Origin: Elephas maximus indicus
Lineage: Eukaryota; Chordata; Mammalia; Proboscidea; Elephantidae
Length of the DNA stretch: 64,000 nt
Direction: 5' to 3'
NCBI RefSeq assembly: GCF_024166365.1
Contig: NC_064846.1
Span: 26,309,866-26,373,865, forward strand
The notes beneath the pieces were generated by a model that ran no database searches, had not been told where the DNA came from, and was given only the letters and a program-made list of their open reading frames with translations. Below are positions 1 through 29,795 of this stretch, piece after piece. How positions within the stretch are numbered: the stretch's first letter is position 1; every line of letters starts with the position of its first letter. The translations under genes were made by a program, and so were the position numbers.

Positions 1-178
1 AATATCCGTGTGTAGCATTTCTTAATAAGGCTCCTTCTGCCTCATCAGTTTAGGAAAAGGATAGACCACTGAGGGAAAGATGAATTACTCTGTGAGAATA
101 GGATACAGGTGGCCATGTTTCCATTACCTGAGCACCTTGTAGTTCTCCAAGGCCTTAATTTAGTGCTGCTGTAACAAA

Positions 179-344
179 GGAAACCCTGGTGGCATAGTGG
201 TTAAGAGCTGTGGCTACTAACCAAAAGGTTGGTAGTTGGAATTCACCAGCCGCTCCTTGGAAACTCTACGGGGCAGTTCTACTCAGTCCTATAGGGGCAG
301 TATGGGTCAGAATTGACTCAACAGCAGTGGGTTTTTGGTTTTTG
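179..344 (+). repeat. AfroSINE nested in a MaLR-type LTR
   Basis: Shows the AfroSINE hallmarks: ccctggtggcatagtggtta, ctaaccaaaaggttgg and the conserved 3' part ggggcagttctact. It is flanked by an exact 11-bp target duplication, gctgtaacaaa, at 168-178 and 345-355, so it inserted into the older LTR. Confidence 0.92.
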
Positions 345-745
345 GCTGTAACAAAAATATCACAAGTGGGTGGCTTTAAAGAACAGAAATTTGTTTTCTC
401 ACAGTTCAGGAGGCTAGAAGTCCAAATTCAGGGCACCAGCTCTAGGGAAAGGTCCTCTGCTGGCTCTAGGGGAAGAGCCTTGTCTTTTCTAGGGTCTGTA
501 GCCTCAGCATTCCTCAGTTCCTTAGCAGTCTTCACATGCCACCTGTCTTCCCCGTTTGTGTTTCCTTGTCTCTGTGGCTATGTTGCTCCGTATACCTCAG
601 AAGTGATTAGGTTTAGGACACAGCCTATGTTGATGTGGCCTCATTAACATAAAGAAAACCCTGTTTCCAGACAGAATTCCACCTGCAGGCATCGGGGTTA
701 GGATTCCGTCACATATTTGAGGGGATACAATTCCATCCATTACAT
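345..745 (-). repeat. MLT1/MST-like LTR remnant (ERVL-MaLR)
   Basis: Text such as cacaagtgggtggctttaaa, ttctcacagttcaggaggct and the end gaggggatacaattccatcc resembles the reverse complement of MaLR LTRs. A small piece of the same LTR lies left of the SINE, at about 155-178. Only the LTR is seen, with no internal viral genes. The subfamily is not determined. Confidence 0.55.
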
Positions 746-1194
746 GAGGAAAATTTGTGTCCCAGCTTCCTGCCCAGGATCAGGACCATATAGATTGATT
801 TCACAGCTAGTGTCCAGCATAATCCAAAACCCCTTTCTGCTCAATATAATTGTTTGGTCCTTCCTAGTGCCTTTTCTCCTAGAAAAGAATACTTTCATTT
901 TTTCTCTAGCTGTACCTTCAGCATTCAATATGAAGAGAGTTCTTTACATAGAGCCTAAGAAAATCGGAAACTGGAACATTTACGTTTGCTTACCTTATTT
1001 TTTTCACACCAATATTTGCACATCCAATATTTTTTATTTCATAAGAAGAAAATAATTTTGCCGTAGTGGTTTTAATGAAGAGGAATTAACCTCACGTAGA
1101 CAAAAGCTTATCCTTTAATTTAAAGATAATGGTATTATAAATGGTATGAGCTAGCTTTCTGGTGAAATAAGTTTTTTCATGTTTGGATCTGCAG
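746..1194 (+). other. AIFM1: AIFM1 intron 2, 3' end, no recognised element
   Basis: AT-rich intron sequence leading to the exon 3 acceptor. I see no further repeat or gene in it. Confidence 0.6.
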
Positions 1195-20186
<18,992 letters not shown>

Positions 20187-20380
20187 AGCCACACAGCAGA
20201 ACGGGCAAGCACTTCTCTGTCCCTGACAGTGGGTGGGATGGGTGCCAGAGCATTTTTTATTGAGCAGACTTCCTCTGTGTGTATGAGTGTGAATGATCAA
20301 GTCCTTTGTGAATATTTTCATCCGTGTAGATGAATTCTTAATGTTCACATCACTAAATAAAACATGATTCTTCTAAGTTA
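20187..20380 (+). other. AIFM1: AIFM1 3' untranslated region
   Basis: About 190 bases from the stop codon to the expected cleavage zone, 15-25 bases after the AATAAA signal. No second poly(A) signal of similar quality lies nearby. The exact cleavage site cannot be fixed without transcript data. Confidence 0.8.
20356..20361 (+). terminator. AIFM1: AIFM1 poly(A) signal AATAAA
   Basis: A canonical AATAAA 170 bases after the stop codon. Beyond it the sequence turns G-rich (20398-20406), as expected of a downstream processing element. Confidence 0.88.
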
Positions 20381-20514
20381 AATTCTGTTCTCTTTTAAGG
20401 GGGGGCGAGTGAAGAGAAAAAAGCTGTACATATTAGAGAGCAAGCAAATGGGAACTGCTGCAGAGGGCGTGATTTTTCTCCACCATGTGTTCCCCACTCT
20501 CTTTCAGTTCCCAA
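20381..20514 (+). other. Start of the intergenic region
   Basis: Non-coding sequence just past the AIFM1 poly(A) signal. No element is recognised. Confidence 0.5.
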
Positions 20515-20795
20515 ACTACCGTCGCACTGGCCAGGCCTCTCTGTACTCGCCTGCGGTGGCCTCTGCCTGCAATGCTTGGCCGCTGACCCATCCTCTAGGG
20601 AAGCTCACTACCTCTACGAAGACTTTCCTGGCCCTGCCGAGGTCGGGCTGCTCCCTGTTCCTGGTCCCTGCTAGTCGGTGGGCTTCCTGAAAGCAGGAAC
20701 CATGTAATGTCTGGCTCATGGTTGTCTCCAGAGCTTAGCACAGGGTCTCCCTCCTAGTAGGGGCTTAGTAAATCGTTGTGGAGTGATTGACCAAG
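20515..20795 (+). repeat. L2 3' end
   Basis: gcttcctgaaagcaggaacc and ttagcacagggtctccctcc, followed by a gggcttagtaaatcgttgtg end, follow the L2 3' consensus order. Confidence 0.65.
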
Positions 20796-20799
20796 TAAA

Positions 20800-21870
20800 C
20801 ATGTGGGATAGACTCTCCTTTACCTGTAGTTACTCGTGTGCATGACCCCCTGTCCCACAAGGGGCAGGGATGGGAGCAGGCAGAAAGGACGTTTACTGCA
20901 AACAGAAAGAAGGCTTCAGAGACCTGGGGCACGCCAGGCAGCTTCGTGGCCAAGCCTGGAGACTGACCCTTTGAGGGATCATGATCACTTGACTCCTCTG
21001 TCCCCCAAACTAGAAGTCTCTGCCTCCTTTTATCTAAAACATGCCTATAGGCATACCTGACTTCACAGATGATTTCCTGGAAAGACAGATCAAAATTGTG
21101 TAAATCAACTCAAATTTTTTGCATTTGTACTCACTTAGCTTTTAAAAATCAAATCATATTTCAGTCAAGAGGAAATATTTACTACTTTCAATAGGCCTAC
21201 TGTGAATCCTTTTGGAAAGAGAAAATTACTCCCAATCTGGGTTTTTTTCTCTTGGGTTTGTTTAAAGGGAGTTGCAGCTATACAGTGAAACCCCTTCCTA
21301 ATGCTAGGAGAGCAGGGCAGATCCCCACTTTCAGAGAGCTAGCATACTCAGCACTAGACGGGGTTCTTTATGTGTATGCAGGTTTAGCGGATGTGATCTG
21401 CTGGGTGATATATCCAATTCCATATGTAGAAGACTCACCTAGCATCCTGTGAGATAGAAAGTATTATGCAGTAATAATTGCTGCTTATACAAAGATGGTG
21501 GTAAGACACTAACACCCGAATCATTTAAAGGAAGATCAAATTGTCTTAGTGTTAATGTGCAATTCAGTCTAATTCTTTGACAGCTGTCCTTGTATGTAAC
21601 TGTTACTCAGTTAAAATTAAATATTCATTTAATCAGTGTTTATTGAGTGCCTACTATGAGCCAGATAGATGCGACAACAGGAAGATGGAAAAAGCATAGC
21701 CACTACTGTTAAGGATTGTTTAGTGTCACTGAGGACGACAGACACGTGAGTGCATAATTACAGTACAATGAGATGCACCCACAGAAACGCAAAGTACTGT
21801 GGACATGCCAAGAATGGGGAGATCAACCTGGGCACCTGTCCTTAGTCAACCATTGCTACCAGATCACATC
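20800..21870 (+). other. Intergenic stretch, no gene
   Basis: Non-coding sequence. A short tgtttattgagtgcctacta at 21639 is an MIR/L2-type core. Nothing else is recognised. Confidence 0.45.
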
Positions 21871-21879
21871 CTAAACACC

Positions 21880-22520
21880 AATTTCTCTGTGTCCTTTCCC
21901 TGTTGAAGAATTACAGTGACTCTCTGTCACCAACCATATCAAGTCCCAAGTCTCCCATAGCCCTCCGTGATCTCAGCATACTCTGCCAGTCCTTCTTTCT
22001 TGTGACTTCCAACATGCACATACATGAACACATGTGCATGTGTGCACACACACACACCTGGTTCACTGCCACCTATAAACATCTGTCCATGCTCCTCACG
22101 TCTGAAGCTCATCCGTTATTCCCTTTTACCTATCTGAATCCAACTCATCTTTCAAGGACTAATTCAAGTCCTACGTTGTGGTACCAGATGGACTAGCGCC
22201 TGTGCTGATGTCTCTCATCTCTGAACTCCAATTGCACTGACTACCTTTGAACTTAATTGTTTTTTAATTCATTCTCTGGAAACCCTGGTGGCATAGTGGT
22301 GAAGTGTCAAGGCTGCTAATCACAAAAGGGCAGCAGTTCAGATCTATACCAGGCACTCCTTGGAAATCGTATGGGGCAGTTCTCCTCTGTCCTATAGGGT
22401 CGCTATGAGCCGGAATCGACTCGACGGCAATGGGTTTAATTGATTCTCTGTGCATCAGTGTTCTCTCCCCACATGGGTTGTAAGTTCTCCCAGGGAGATG
22501 CTATATGTTTTCCTCAGGAT
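21880..22520 (+). repeat. L2 3' end split by a SINE
   Basis: Phrases such as agccctccgtgatctcagca, actcatctttcaaggactaa and gggttgtaagttctcccagg match LINE-2. The SINE at 22279-22434 interrupts it. Confidence 0.65.
22279..22434 (+). repeat. AfroSINE
   Basis: Short-form copy with gaatcgactcgacggcaatg preserved. It is flanked by a 16-bp duplication with one mismatch (22263-22278 and 22435-22450, ending gattctctg or cattctctg). Confidence 0.93.
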
Positions 22521-22529
22521 AGGGGGGAC

Positions 22530-23990
22530 CACATGCCCCACCCCTCCAAATCCTGGCTGAACAAGTCCTCGGTTGAGTGGTTGGGTGATGCTCAACAACA
22601 GGGCTTACTATAAAAATGAGCCTGCATTTTGTAGGCTCTGTTCTCCCAAGTTCAGGTTGTTTATGGGAGGGCATTCACCCTCTGCTGCCACTTGCCACTT
22701 AATCCAGGATGCATTTCGTCTGTCCAGGCCTCCAGTGACCATGGGCCAGATTTTTGACTGTACAGATGAGCCATGCTGGTTGAGTTTTGGGCCTCGGTAG
22801 CCAATCTGTGATCAGCTGGACCGCACCACAGGGCAATACAGGACTAGTCACACCCGGGGAAGAAGAGCTGGGGCTTTGGCAAAATATCAAGCATTTAGAG
22901 CCCACCCACTTGTCCTCAACCTTGCTTTTCCATGCCATTCTGCAAATGGTATCAGGTGGCACCTTGATACCACTTCATAATGGTACTAGATTTGCCTGGT
23001 CATCTGTGAGGACAGAGAAAGGAGATGCCCTGAAGAGATGGAGCTAAGGAAGCCTGGTTGACTGGAAAGGGGTGAGATTAAGCCTCTTAGTGGAGGATGA
23101 GGCCAACGTATGTGATTTTGTTGCTGCTGCTGTTCTAATCAACAGGGCCTGTTTTGGAGACAAGAAGCTTCGAGCAGAAAGGGATGGGGGAGGGAAACCC
23201 ACAGTGACCTACTGCAGCCTGTTTCCTTGAAGGAAAATCAGCAGCTTCTCAAGAGACCCATTTCATACAAAGGAACTCTCCCCTCCCTTCCACCACTACC
23301 CCTTCCCTTTCCCGCTCCTCTGGAGTTTGGCTGCTGCGATATGCCTTCTGTCATTCCCTGACTCCACCTAGAACCGGCCACCCTTGCTGCCCTAGAGATT
23401 GTTGGGCCTCAATCCCAGCACCTTGCTTTCTGAGTAGATGGGCCATCCTGCTGGGCCCAGAGGTGAGGTGGAACTGCCTCTGGCCTCTTTTCCCATCTTA
23501 TCAGGGAATTTCTGGTGGACACATACACATGTACACAAAACCACACACAGATACAGCCCAAGCCAGTGATGACGTCCCTCTGTCTGGCTGGTTCCACATA
23601 TGGGTGTGACTAGGTCAGAGTACAGGGAGGGTCTAAATATTTAGATACTGGACGGCCAAGCCCTAGCTGGAAAACAGGGATTGTCTCAACATGGACGGGT
23701 TGAGAAAGAGAGAAGCAGCCAGCTCCTGCCACCCAGAAGCTGGCCTAGTGCTATCAGCTAAGTGTTGGTGTTGCTACAAGCTGGCCTGGCCCTCAGGCCT
23801 TGGTGTTCTGTCGAACATAAACAGATTTATAGGACATTATTATCATACAGGGACAGTATGTGACCATGATGGATCAAGACAAAAACAAGCCCACTGCGTA
23901 ATCATGTCTGAACACAGAGAAAAACATGAATATAGCCCAGGCCACGGAAATGGCTAAACATCTCCTTAATATGAGTGACTGCTGCCAGTT
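22530..23990 (+). other. Intergenic stretch, no gene
   Basis: No recognised gene or repeat, apart from pyrimidine-rich patches (23276-23325). Confidence 0.45.
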
Positions 23991-23997
23991 AACTTGG

Positions 23998-24118
23998 CTG
24001 TAGTCTTTACGGAAGCAGATCACCAGGTCTTTTCTCCCATGGAGCCACTGGGTGGGTTTGAACCACCGACCTTTTGGTTAGCAGCTGAGCACTTCACCAC
24101 TGTGCCACCAGGGCTCCT
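23998..24118 (-). repeat. Truncated AfroSINE
   Basis: Only the tRNA-like head and middle are present (gaccttttggttagcagctg, ctgtgccaccagggctcct). The 3' half is missing. Confidence 0.85.
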
Positions 24119-24477
24119 TATATGAAGATACACACACATATAAATGTACTCATTGGCCAATTACTGAGCATCTACCGCATGCCACGGTACTGCCATTGGC
24201 CCTGAAGATAAAAAGGTGAATAATATAAAGTCCCCACCCTCAATGACTTTATTATCTAATGGCAGACACAGACAAGGCAACAGGGACTATCAGTGCGGCT
24301 CAGTGCTGTGAGTGATGTGTGTGTTCAGATTGGAACTTCAGTGCTCCTCAGATGGCTCTATTTTTCTGCTTCTAACTATTCTAAGCTTTTCTCTCACGGA
24401 CCAAATCATGGTTCTCCCTCTGCTGTATGTTTTCTGTCATCACTGGGACCAGAACATGGGTAATACTACACTTAATG

Positions 24478-24737
24478 GAGTCCCTGAGAGGTGCAAAAGG
24501 TTAACATGCCCAGCTGCTAACCAAAAGGTTGGAGGTTCGAGTCCACCAAGTCCCAGGAGGAAGGGCCACAGTGACCTCTCAGGCAATCAGCTTGGCTTAA
24601 TGCAGGGGTCAAGGGCAGCTCAAGGCCTGATGATCTACTGAAAAATCAGCCAGCGAACCCCAACAGAGCACAGTTCTACTCTGACACACTTGGGGTTGCC
24701 ATGAATTGGAGCTGACTGGATGGCAACTGGTTTTTTT
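24478..24737 (+). repeat. AfroSINE interrupted by an 83-bp foreign segment
   Basis: Head (24478-24543) and tail (24627-24737, ending in a T run) are ordinary long-form AfroSINE. The middle, 24544-24626, is not SINE sequence and is a near copy of 25641-25723. Confidence 0.85.
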
Positions 24738-24769
24738 TTTTTTTTAACTATGCTTAACACAGAGGATGT

Positions 24770-24955
24770 CCCAGGATAGTGCAAATGGTTAACAGGCTCG
24801 GCTGCTAACTGAAAGGCTGGAGCTTCGAGTCCACCCAGAGGCTCATCAGAAGAAAGGCCTGGCAAGCTACTGACAAATTAGCTATTGAAAACACTCTGGA
24901 GCACAGCTCTGCTCTGACACACGCCGGGTCGCCAGGAGTCAGAATTAACTGCTTA
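24770..24955 (+). repeat. AfroSINE, long variant, diverged
   Basis: ggctgctaactgaaaggctg, gtccacccagaggctcatca and cgccaggagtcagaatta show a complete but decayed copy directly after the interrupted one. It gives the uninterrupted arrangement for comparison. Confidence 0.85.
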
Positions 24956-25640
24956 ATACAATGGATGGAGGCTGATGTTCCTTTGGCCCAAAGAGATTAC
25001 ACATCTTCCTCTTCACTTTTCCTCAGGCCTTTCCTTTCCCTTTCTTCCTCTCTGAATCTCTGCAGTCTTCCCCCCTTGTTCTCCTTCTCCCTGTGTTCCT
25101 TCCTCAGGCTCAGTAGGTGTCCCCTGCCCCTGTCGTTTCTCCTGAAGCAGTGGAGCACAGTGGAAAGCGCATTCTCCTGGATTTGAGTCTCAGCTTAGCC
25201 ACCCACTCCCTGAATGTCCTTGGGCAGTTGCTTCTCTCAGCTTGGGTTTAACTGGGCTATAAAATGAGGGAACAGACCAGATCATCTTTCCACCCTTAGC
25301 TCTCAGCTCCTGTGTATGGAAAAGTCTCTTGGTGCTTACACTTTCCACAGACTCAGTTGCTTTACATCCCTAAAGTCTAGAGCAGTTGCTATTGGAACCC
25401 AAAGCCCTTGGCAAATGTGCCCCCACCATGCCGCTGCTGCCCCTTTGGTTCAACTGGATTTACATGTATATTTTAGTTTATGGCTTATAATAATTCGTTT
25501 TCCTAGCAAGTTACATCTGGACTTAAGACCCCTAGAATTTGCACCTTGTCTTATTTCCTCATGGCACAATGGGGGTGAGTGGTGAGAACAGGGAATCCTT
25601 GGCTTCAAAGTTGCCTCCACCCCAACCTGGACCAGTCCAA

Positions 25641-25723
25641 CACCAAGTCCCAGGAGGAAGGGCCACAGTGACCTCTTAGGCCATCAGCTTGGCTTACTGT
25701 AGGGGTCAAGTGCAGCTCAGGGC
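25641..25723 (+). repeat. 83-bp sequence duplicated into the SINE at 24544
   Basis: Begins caccaagtcccaggaggaag and ends gtgcagctcagggc. It matches 24544-24626 with about six differences by hand alignment (about 93 percent). The flanks here are single-copy in the window. Confidence 0.85.
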
Positions 25724-25914
25724 ACAGCGTACTGCTTGGTAGCACAGACATCCTAAGCCTTGTCCTTTGGAACAAAATGTTCCAAAAAAGCCATCTCCGC
25801 TTCCCATTAACTCTGCAGCCAGTCCTGAAGCCTGGAGGAAGGAAGCGGTCCCCAGACGCCACTCCCTCAGCAAGCACTCCCTTTGTGAAGGTGCTTAATT
25901 GCAAGAGGATTCCT

Positions 25915-26075
25915 TAGTGGGAGGAGTCCTGGAATGGCACAAAGGTTCAGCCAAAAGGTTGGTGGTTCAAACCCACCCAGAGGTGCCTTGGAAGAGAGGC
26001 CTGGTCTTCCGAAGGTCACAGCCTTGAAAATCCTATGGAGCAGTTCCACTCCACACACATGAAGTCATCATGACG
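25915..26075 (+). repeat. Diverged AfroSINE
   Basis: gccaaaaggttggtggttca, acccacccagaggtgccttg and a decayed tail, with part of the head deleted. It lies at the edge of the first CpG island. Confidence 0.75.
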
Positions 26076-26129
26076 ACAACTAACAACAATAACAACCTCA
26101 GTGAGAACTTTGCCCAGAGTGGCAAGCAT

Positions 26130-26880
26130 GCAGTTCTCTCCCGGGCGTTTCCTGTGCGCCCCAGAACAGCACCGAGCGGCCGGCTGGAAGAGAAGGGCCA
26201 GGGGCTCAACGGGGACCCTCGCCGCCACTGGCTTCCCAGCTGCTCCCGGGATCCTTCCCCCAGCCCAGAGCTGCCTGGTTCTCCCGGGCCAAAGGAAGAG
26301 AGGCGGAAGCAGGAAAGAACGGGAAGTTTCGAGGGGTGTGCCAGGGAGGGAGAGGATTCTCATGAGTCAGCGGATCGGGCTCCGTGTGACTTCACTGCTT
26401 CCCGAGAAGAGGGGCCCGCCCGCGCCGGGCAGGAGGCCCTGAGCGCGCAGAGCGGAGGAGTGGCAGGTCGGAGCACCGCTGCTTGCACTGGAAGCGCGGG
26501 ACAGGACTCTCGGGGCTGGGGCGGCAAGGAGAGGGCGCGCGAGGCGGGCCAGCCCGGGCAGAGGTGCCCATCTCCGCCTTCATCTCGGACGCCGCCGCCG
26601 CAGCGACCCAAGACGCCGCGCGGCGCGCATCCCGCCTGTAGGTGGCGCTACAGGGGCCTCCCGGGGCGCAACGCTTGGGGTGAGGAGCTCAGCCCCATAA
26701 GGGGTCGGGGACCTGCAAGACGCGAGAGCGGAGACGGGGTGGTGAGGGAAAGGCGTGGGGGGGGGAGGTCCTTGGGCCCGCCGCCGGGGCCTGCGAGAAG
26801 GCCGCGCCCCCACTCAAGGGGGACATCTGCGCGCGCACATGGTCTGGGGCTCGCTCGAGCGCGCTACTTACAACTCCCTT
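26130..26880. promoter_or_regulatory. CpG island 1, possible alternative promoter
   Basis: Dense CpG and GC content with many GC boxes and an AP-1 site (TGAGTCA, 26363-26369). The long open frames here, up to 313 codons, are products of GC-rich composition. It lies 6 kb after AIFM1 and 8 kb before the main ELF4 island. It could be an upstream ELF4 promoter, a promoter of a non-coding RNA, or an enhancer-type island. No exon can be proved. Confidence 0.6.
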
Positions 26881-27059
26881 GGGCCACCACCCAGGCCCCT
26901 GCAGAGCTCGGGGGTGTCCTTAACTTCAGCAAAGGAATTGTGGTTTCTGGGCTGTCTTTTCTCTCTGGGGATGGCACTCTTGACCCGCGGGCAGTAGAAT
27001 GGAAACTTTGAGTCGCGTCTAGGGCGTTGGGGGTGGGTTTCCCTGAAACAGCCACTCGC

Positions 27060-27400
27060 TAGCCTGGCTCTCTTGAGACCAAAAATGCATCTCCAGCACA
27101 GGGATACAGACCAGGGCCAGGGCTGGGCCTAGATGAGGGTTAGGGACTTAGCCTTAGGCTGGGTCTAGGGGGCGATGGTTACGGGTTCCCGGCTTGTCAA
27201 TCCTGTCTTCTGCAGCTTTAAAAAAAAAAAAAAAGCGAAGAGGCCCATCTGGGGCTCAAACTCGTAACCTTGACCTCAGTAGATACAGCTGCGTGTTGAC
27301 CTCCCTGTAGTGGTTCATGGTCCTGTGGTGACTGTTTAGTTAACAGACTGAGAATATCAAGGCACAAAAATAACCTGTGACCAGACATCTATTTTTGTTT
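27060..27400 (+). other. Intergenic stretch, no gene
   Basis: Non-coding. An A run at 27221-27234 and an adjacent tRNA-like phrase (gggctcaaactcgtaacctt) suggest a decayed SINE of unknown type. Confidence 0.4.
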
Positions 27401-27409
27401 TTTTAAAGA

Positions 27410-27680
27410 AAAACAAAACCCTTTATTTTCCTTATTTATTATACATGTACTACACATTTTTTGTAGGAAAATTTTTCAAAATCCAGGTAAGCAAAAAGAA
27501 ATAAAATTTCCCATAATTTCACCACCAGCGATAACCAGTGTTAACATTTACTGCAAATTTTGTCAGACCTTTATCAGTAAGACATAGATTTTCTTACATG
27601 AATGGAATTGTTGGTATTATTTATAACTTTTTTTTACTTTGTATTATATTGTGAGCATTTTCATATATCAATAAATATAA
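27410..27680 (+). repeat. Old L1-like 3' end (family B)
   Basis: aatttcaccaccagcgataa, ccagtgttaacatttactgc and tattgtgagcattttcatat match the same ancient LINE end seen at 14820 and 63410. Confidence 0.5.
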
Positions 27681-27715
27681 AAAACCAGTTGTTGTCAAGT
27701 CAATGCTTCATAAAG

Positions 27716-28445
27716 TTTTCGTTTTGTTGTTATTGTTCAGAATATACATAGCAAAGTGTACACCAATGCAACAGTTTCTACATGTACCATTTAGTGACAT
27801 TGATTACATTCTTTGAGTTGTGCAACCATTCTCACCCTCCTTTTCTGAGTTGTTCCTCCCCCCGTTAACATATACTCACTGCCCCCTAAGGTTTCTATCT
27901 AATCCTTCAAGTTGCTGTTGTCACTCTGATCTCATATAGATAATTCTTAAAAGAGCATAATGCTCAAGGCAGACATTTTTTACTAGTTAAGCTAAACTGT
28001 TGTTTGGTTCTAAGAAGAAGACTTCAGGGAATATTTGGTTTAAGGTTTAAAACATTATCTCAGGGCAATAGTTTTCATCCAACCTTCATGGCTCCAGGAA
28101 GTCTGGAGTCCATGAGAATTTGAAATTGTGTTCTGCATTTTCCCCCTTTTGATCAGGATTCTTCTATAGAACTTTGATCAAAATGTTCAGTAATGGTAGC
28201 TGGGCACCATCCAGTTCTTCTGGTCTCATGGCAAAGGAGGCAGCTATTCATGGAGGCAGTTAGCCACACATTCCATATCCTCCTTCTGTTCCTGACTCTC
28301 CTTCTTCCTGTAGTGCTCCAGGTGACTAGAGACCAATTGTTGTGGCTTGGATGCCCACTTGCAAGCTCTTAAGACCCCAGGCACTACTCAACGAACTAGG
28401 AGGTAGAGCAGAAGCATTAAACATGTTATTAGGTGTGGCCAGACA
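27716..28445 (-). mobile_element. L1 3' end (family A), longer copy
   Basis: Starts tttcgttttgttgttattg and contains accaatgcaacagtttctac, ggtagctgggcaccatccag and cttgcaagctcttaagaccc, as in elephant L1 3' untranslated regions recalled from memory. The first 300 bases are paralogous to 12519-12800. Confidence 0.7.
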
Positions 28446-29540
28446 CCTTTGAGCTGAAAAAAGAAAAGTCGTTGGGGGGCTCCAACCTCAACCTTTCCAG
28501 AAGCTACAGTGGCCAGTCCCATGATCCAACTCTACATATAAATACATGGATGGAGTGTGTCCCCCTTTCTGTGCTGAGAAAGAAAAGCTGTGCACTGTGC
28601 TAGTGTTCTGGGTGCATCTTCTACCTGGCAGCCAGCCCAGCTCTGCTGCTTTCAGGGTGTCCAAAGCCATCTGAGAAAGTTATCTAAGGATTTTCCATAA
28701 AGAAAAAGAAAGGGGGGAAAAAAACCCCAAAGGATCCTAAACGTTCCCAGGTTTTGCTGTGTGCCAGGAGAAATACCGGCAGTCTCCCGCCCAGACCTCA
28801 GAGCCCGGGCCTCCTTCCTACAGGGCGGTGCCCAGCTATTCCTGGAAACCCCCTCCTTGCTGCTCACCCTCTCCCCAAGGTGTCTCCTCCCAGAGCATGG
28901 CTGAGGACAAGGATCAAACAGGCAAAGCTCAATGTCCCCCTGCTCCCTCTTTCTGTCTCCAACCTGCCCTGCAGGCTTCGACCTGCCCCCTCCCTTGATA
29001 CCCTCGTGCTGCTGGCTTCTTCAGAGCAGGGCCTGAGCTGTGACCTCTCCCTCCAGCCTGGCCCTGCACTCACTAGGTGACTGAGAGTGGAGCAGATATA
29101 CTAATTTGTGTTAATGTGATAATGAGTGCTAATGGGGTCACGTGCTAGCCACAGCCAAGTTCTAGCTCAGCCCCACTGCTCTAACCCCAACTCCGAGTTG
29201 CAGGGATGGGAATTTCAGGCTGACTAATCTCCACAGCCACTGGAGGGGTTGAAGAAGTGGGGAGGAACTGAAGCCCCAAGACAATCCCAGGGTGCTTGTG
29301 CTTTCGTTGGAGCTGCTGCCTCGGTTTCAGTTTCATCCTTGGCTGACACTTTTCTCCTATGAGTGGAGTTGCTTTGGTTTCCCTCCAGCCCCTCTCCCCT
29401 CCCCAGCTGCCCCCCTCTTGGACTTCTAGCTTTCCTCAGCCAGCCCTTCACTTCGTGAGGGGAGAGATGGGAAGATAATTTGGCAGCAATGAGGAAAAAA
29501 ATGTACACGTAGACACCCTCAGATTCACAGGCTCACATAC
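28446..29540 (+). other. Intergenic stretch, no gene; contains an ISRE-like motif
   Basis: No repeat or gene recognised. An interferon-response-type sequence, GGTTTCAGTTTC (29323-29334), stands out and is discussed as a finding. Confidence 0.5.
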
Positions 29541-29544
29541 CATA

Positions 29545-29795
29545 CTGCCTTACAGACACACACACACAACAAACACATGCCTTTCGCAAGCACACACGCA
29601 CGCACGAGGGGACTCATACAGCCAAGGCTTGCACCTACGTGCACACGCGTACACACACGCTGGCGCCTTCACGGTTATGCCCTCACATCTGTGAGACCCG
29701 CACAAGCACACATATAGACAGGCGAGGCCCTACAGAGAGCCATCCCACACACAGACCCACACATACACCCACACGTTCTCACACACACAAACCAG
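29545..29795. repeat. Degenerate CA-rich tract
   Basis: Interrupted runs of acacac, gcacac and cacgca over about 250 bases: an eroded microsatellite rather than a coding region, although several frames stay open. Confidence 0.85.

Noticed and set aside
210-647. 145-codon open frame
   Set aside because: It is a chance reading through an AfroSINE and a MaLR LTR.
23590-24000. Processed pseudogene between AIFM1 and ELF4
   Set aside because: I looked for one in the intergenic region and found no protein family resemblance or poly(A) tail with target duplication.
26070-27011. 313-codon open frame in CpG island 1
   Set aside because: Overlapping frames stay open on both strands, composition is Arg/Pro/Gly-rich, its start lies in a SINE, and no domain is seen. 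It is a GC-content artefact.
29545-29795. CRISPR-like or tandem array
   Set aside because: It is an eroded CA-rich microsatellite in a mammalian genome; no regular repeat-spacer structure exists anywhere in the window.
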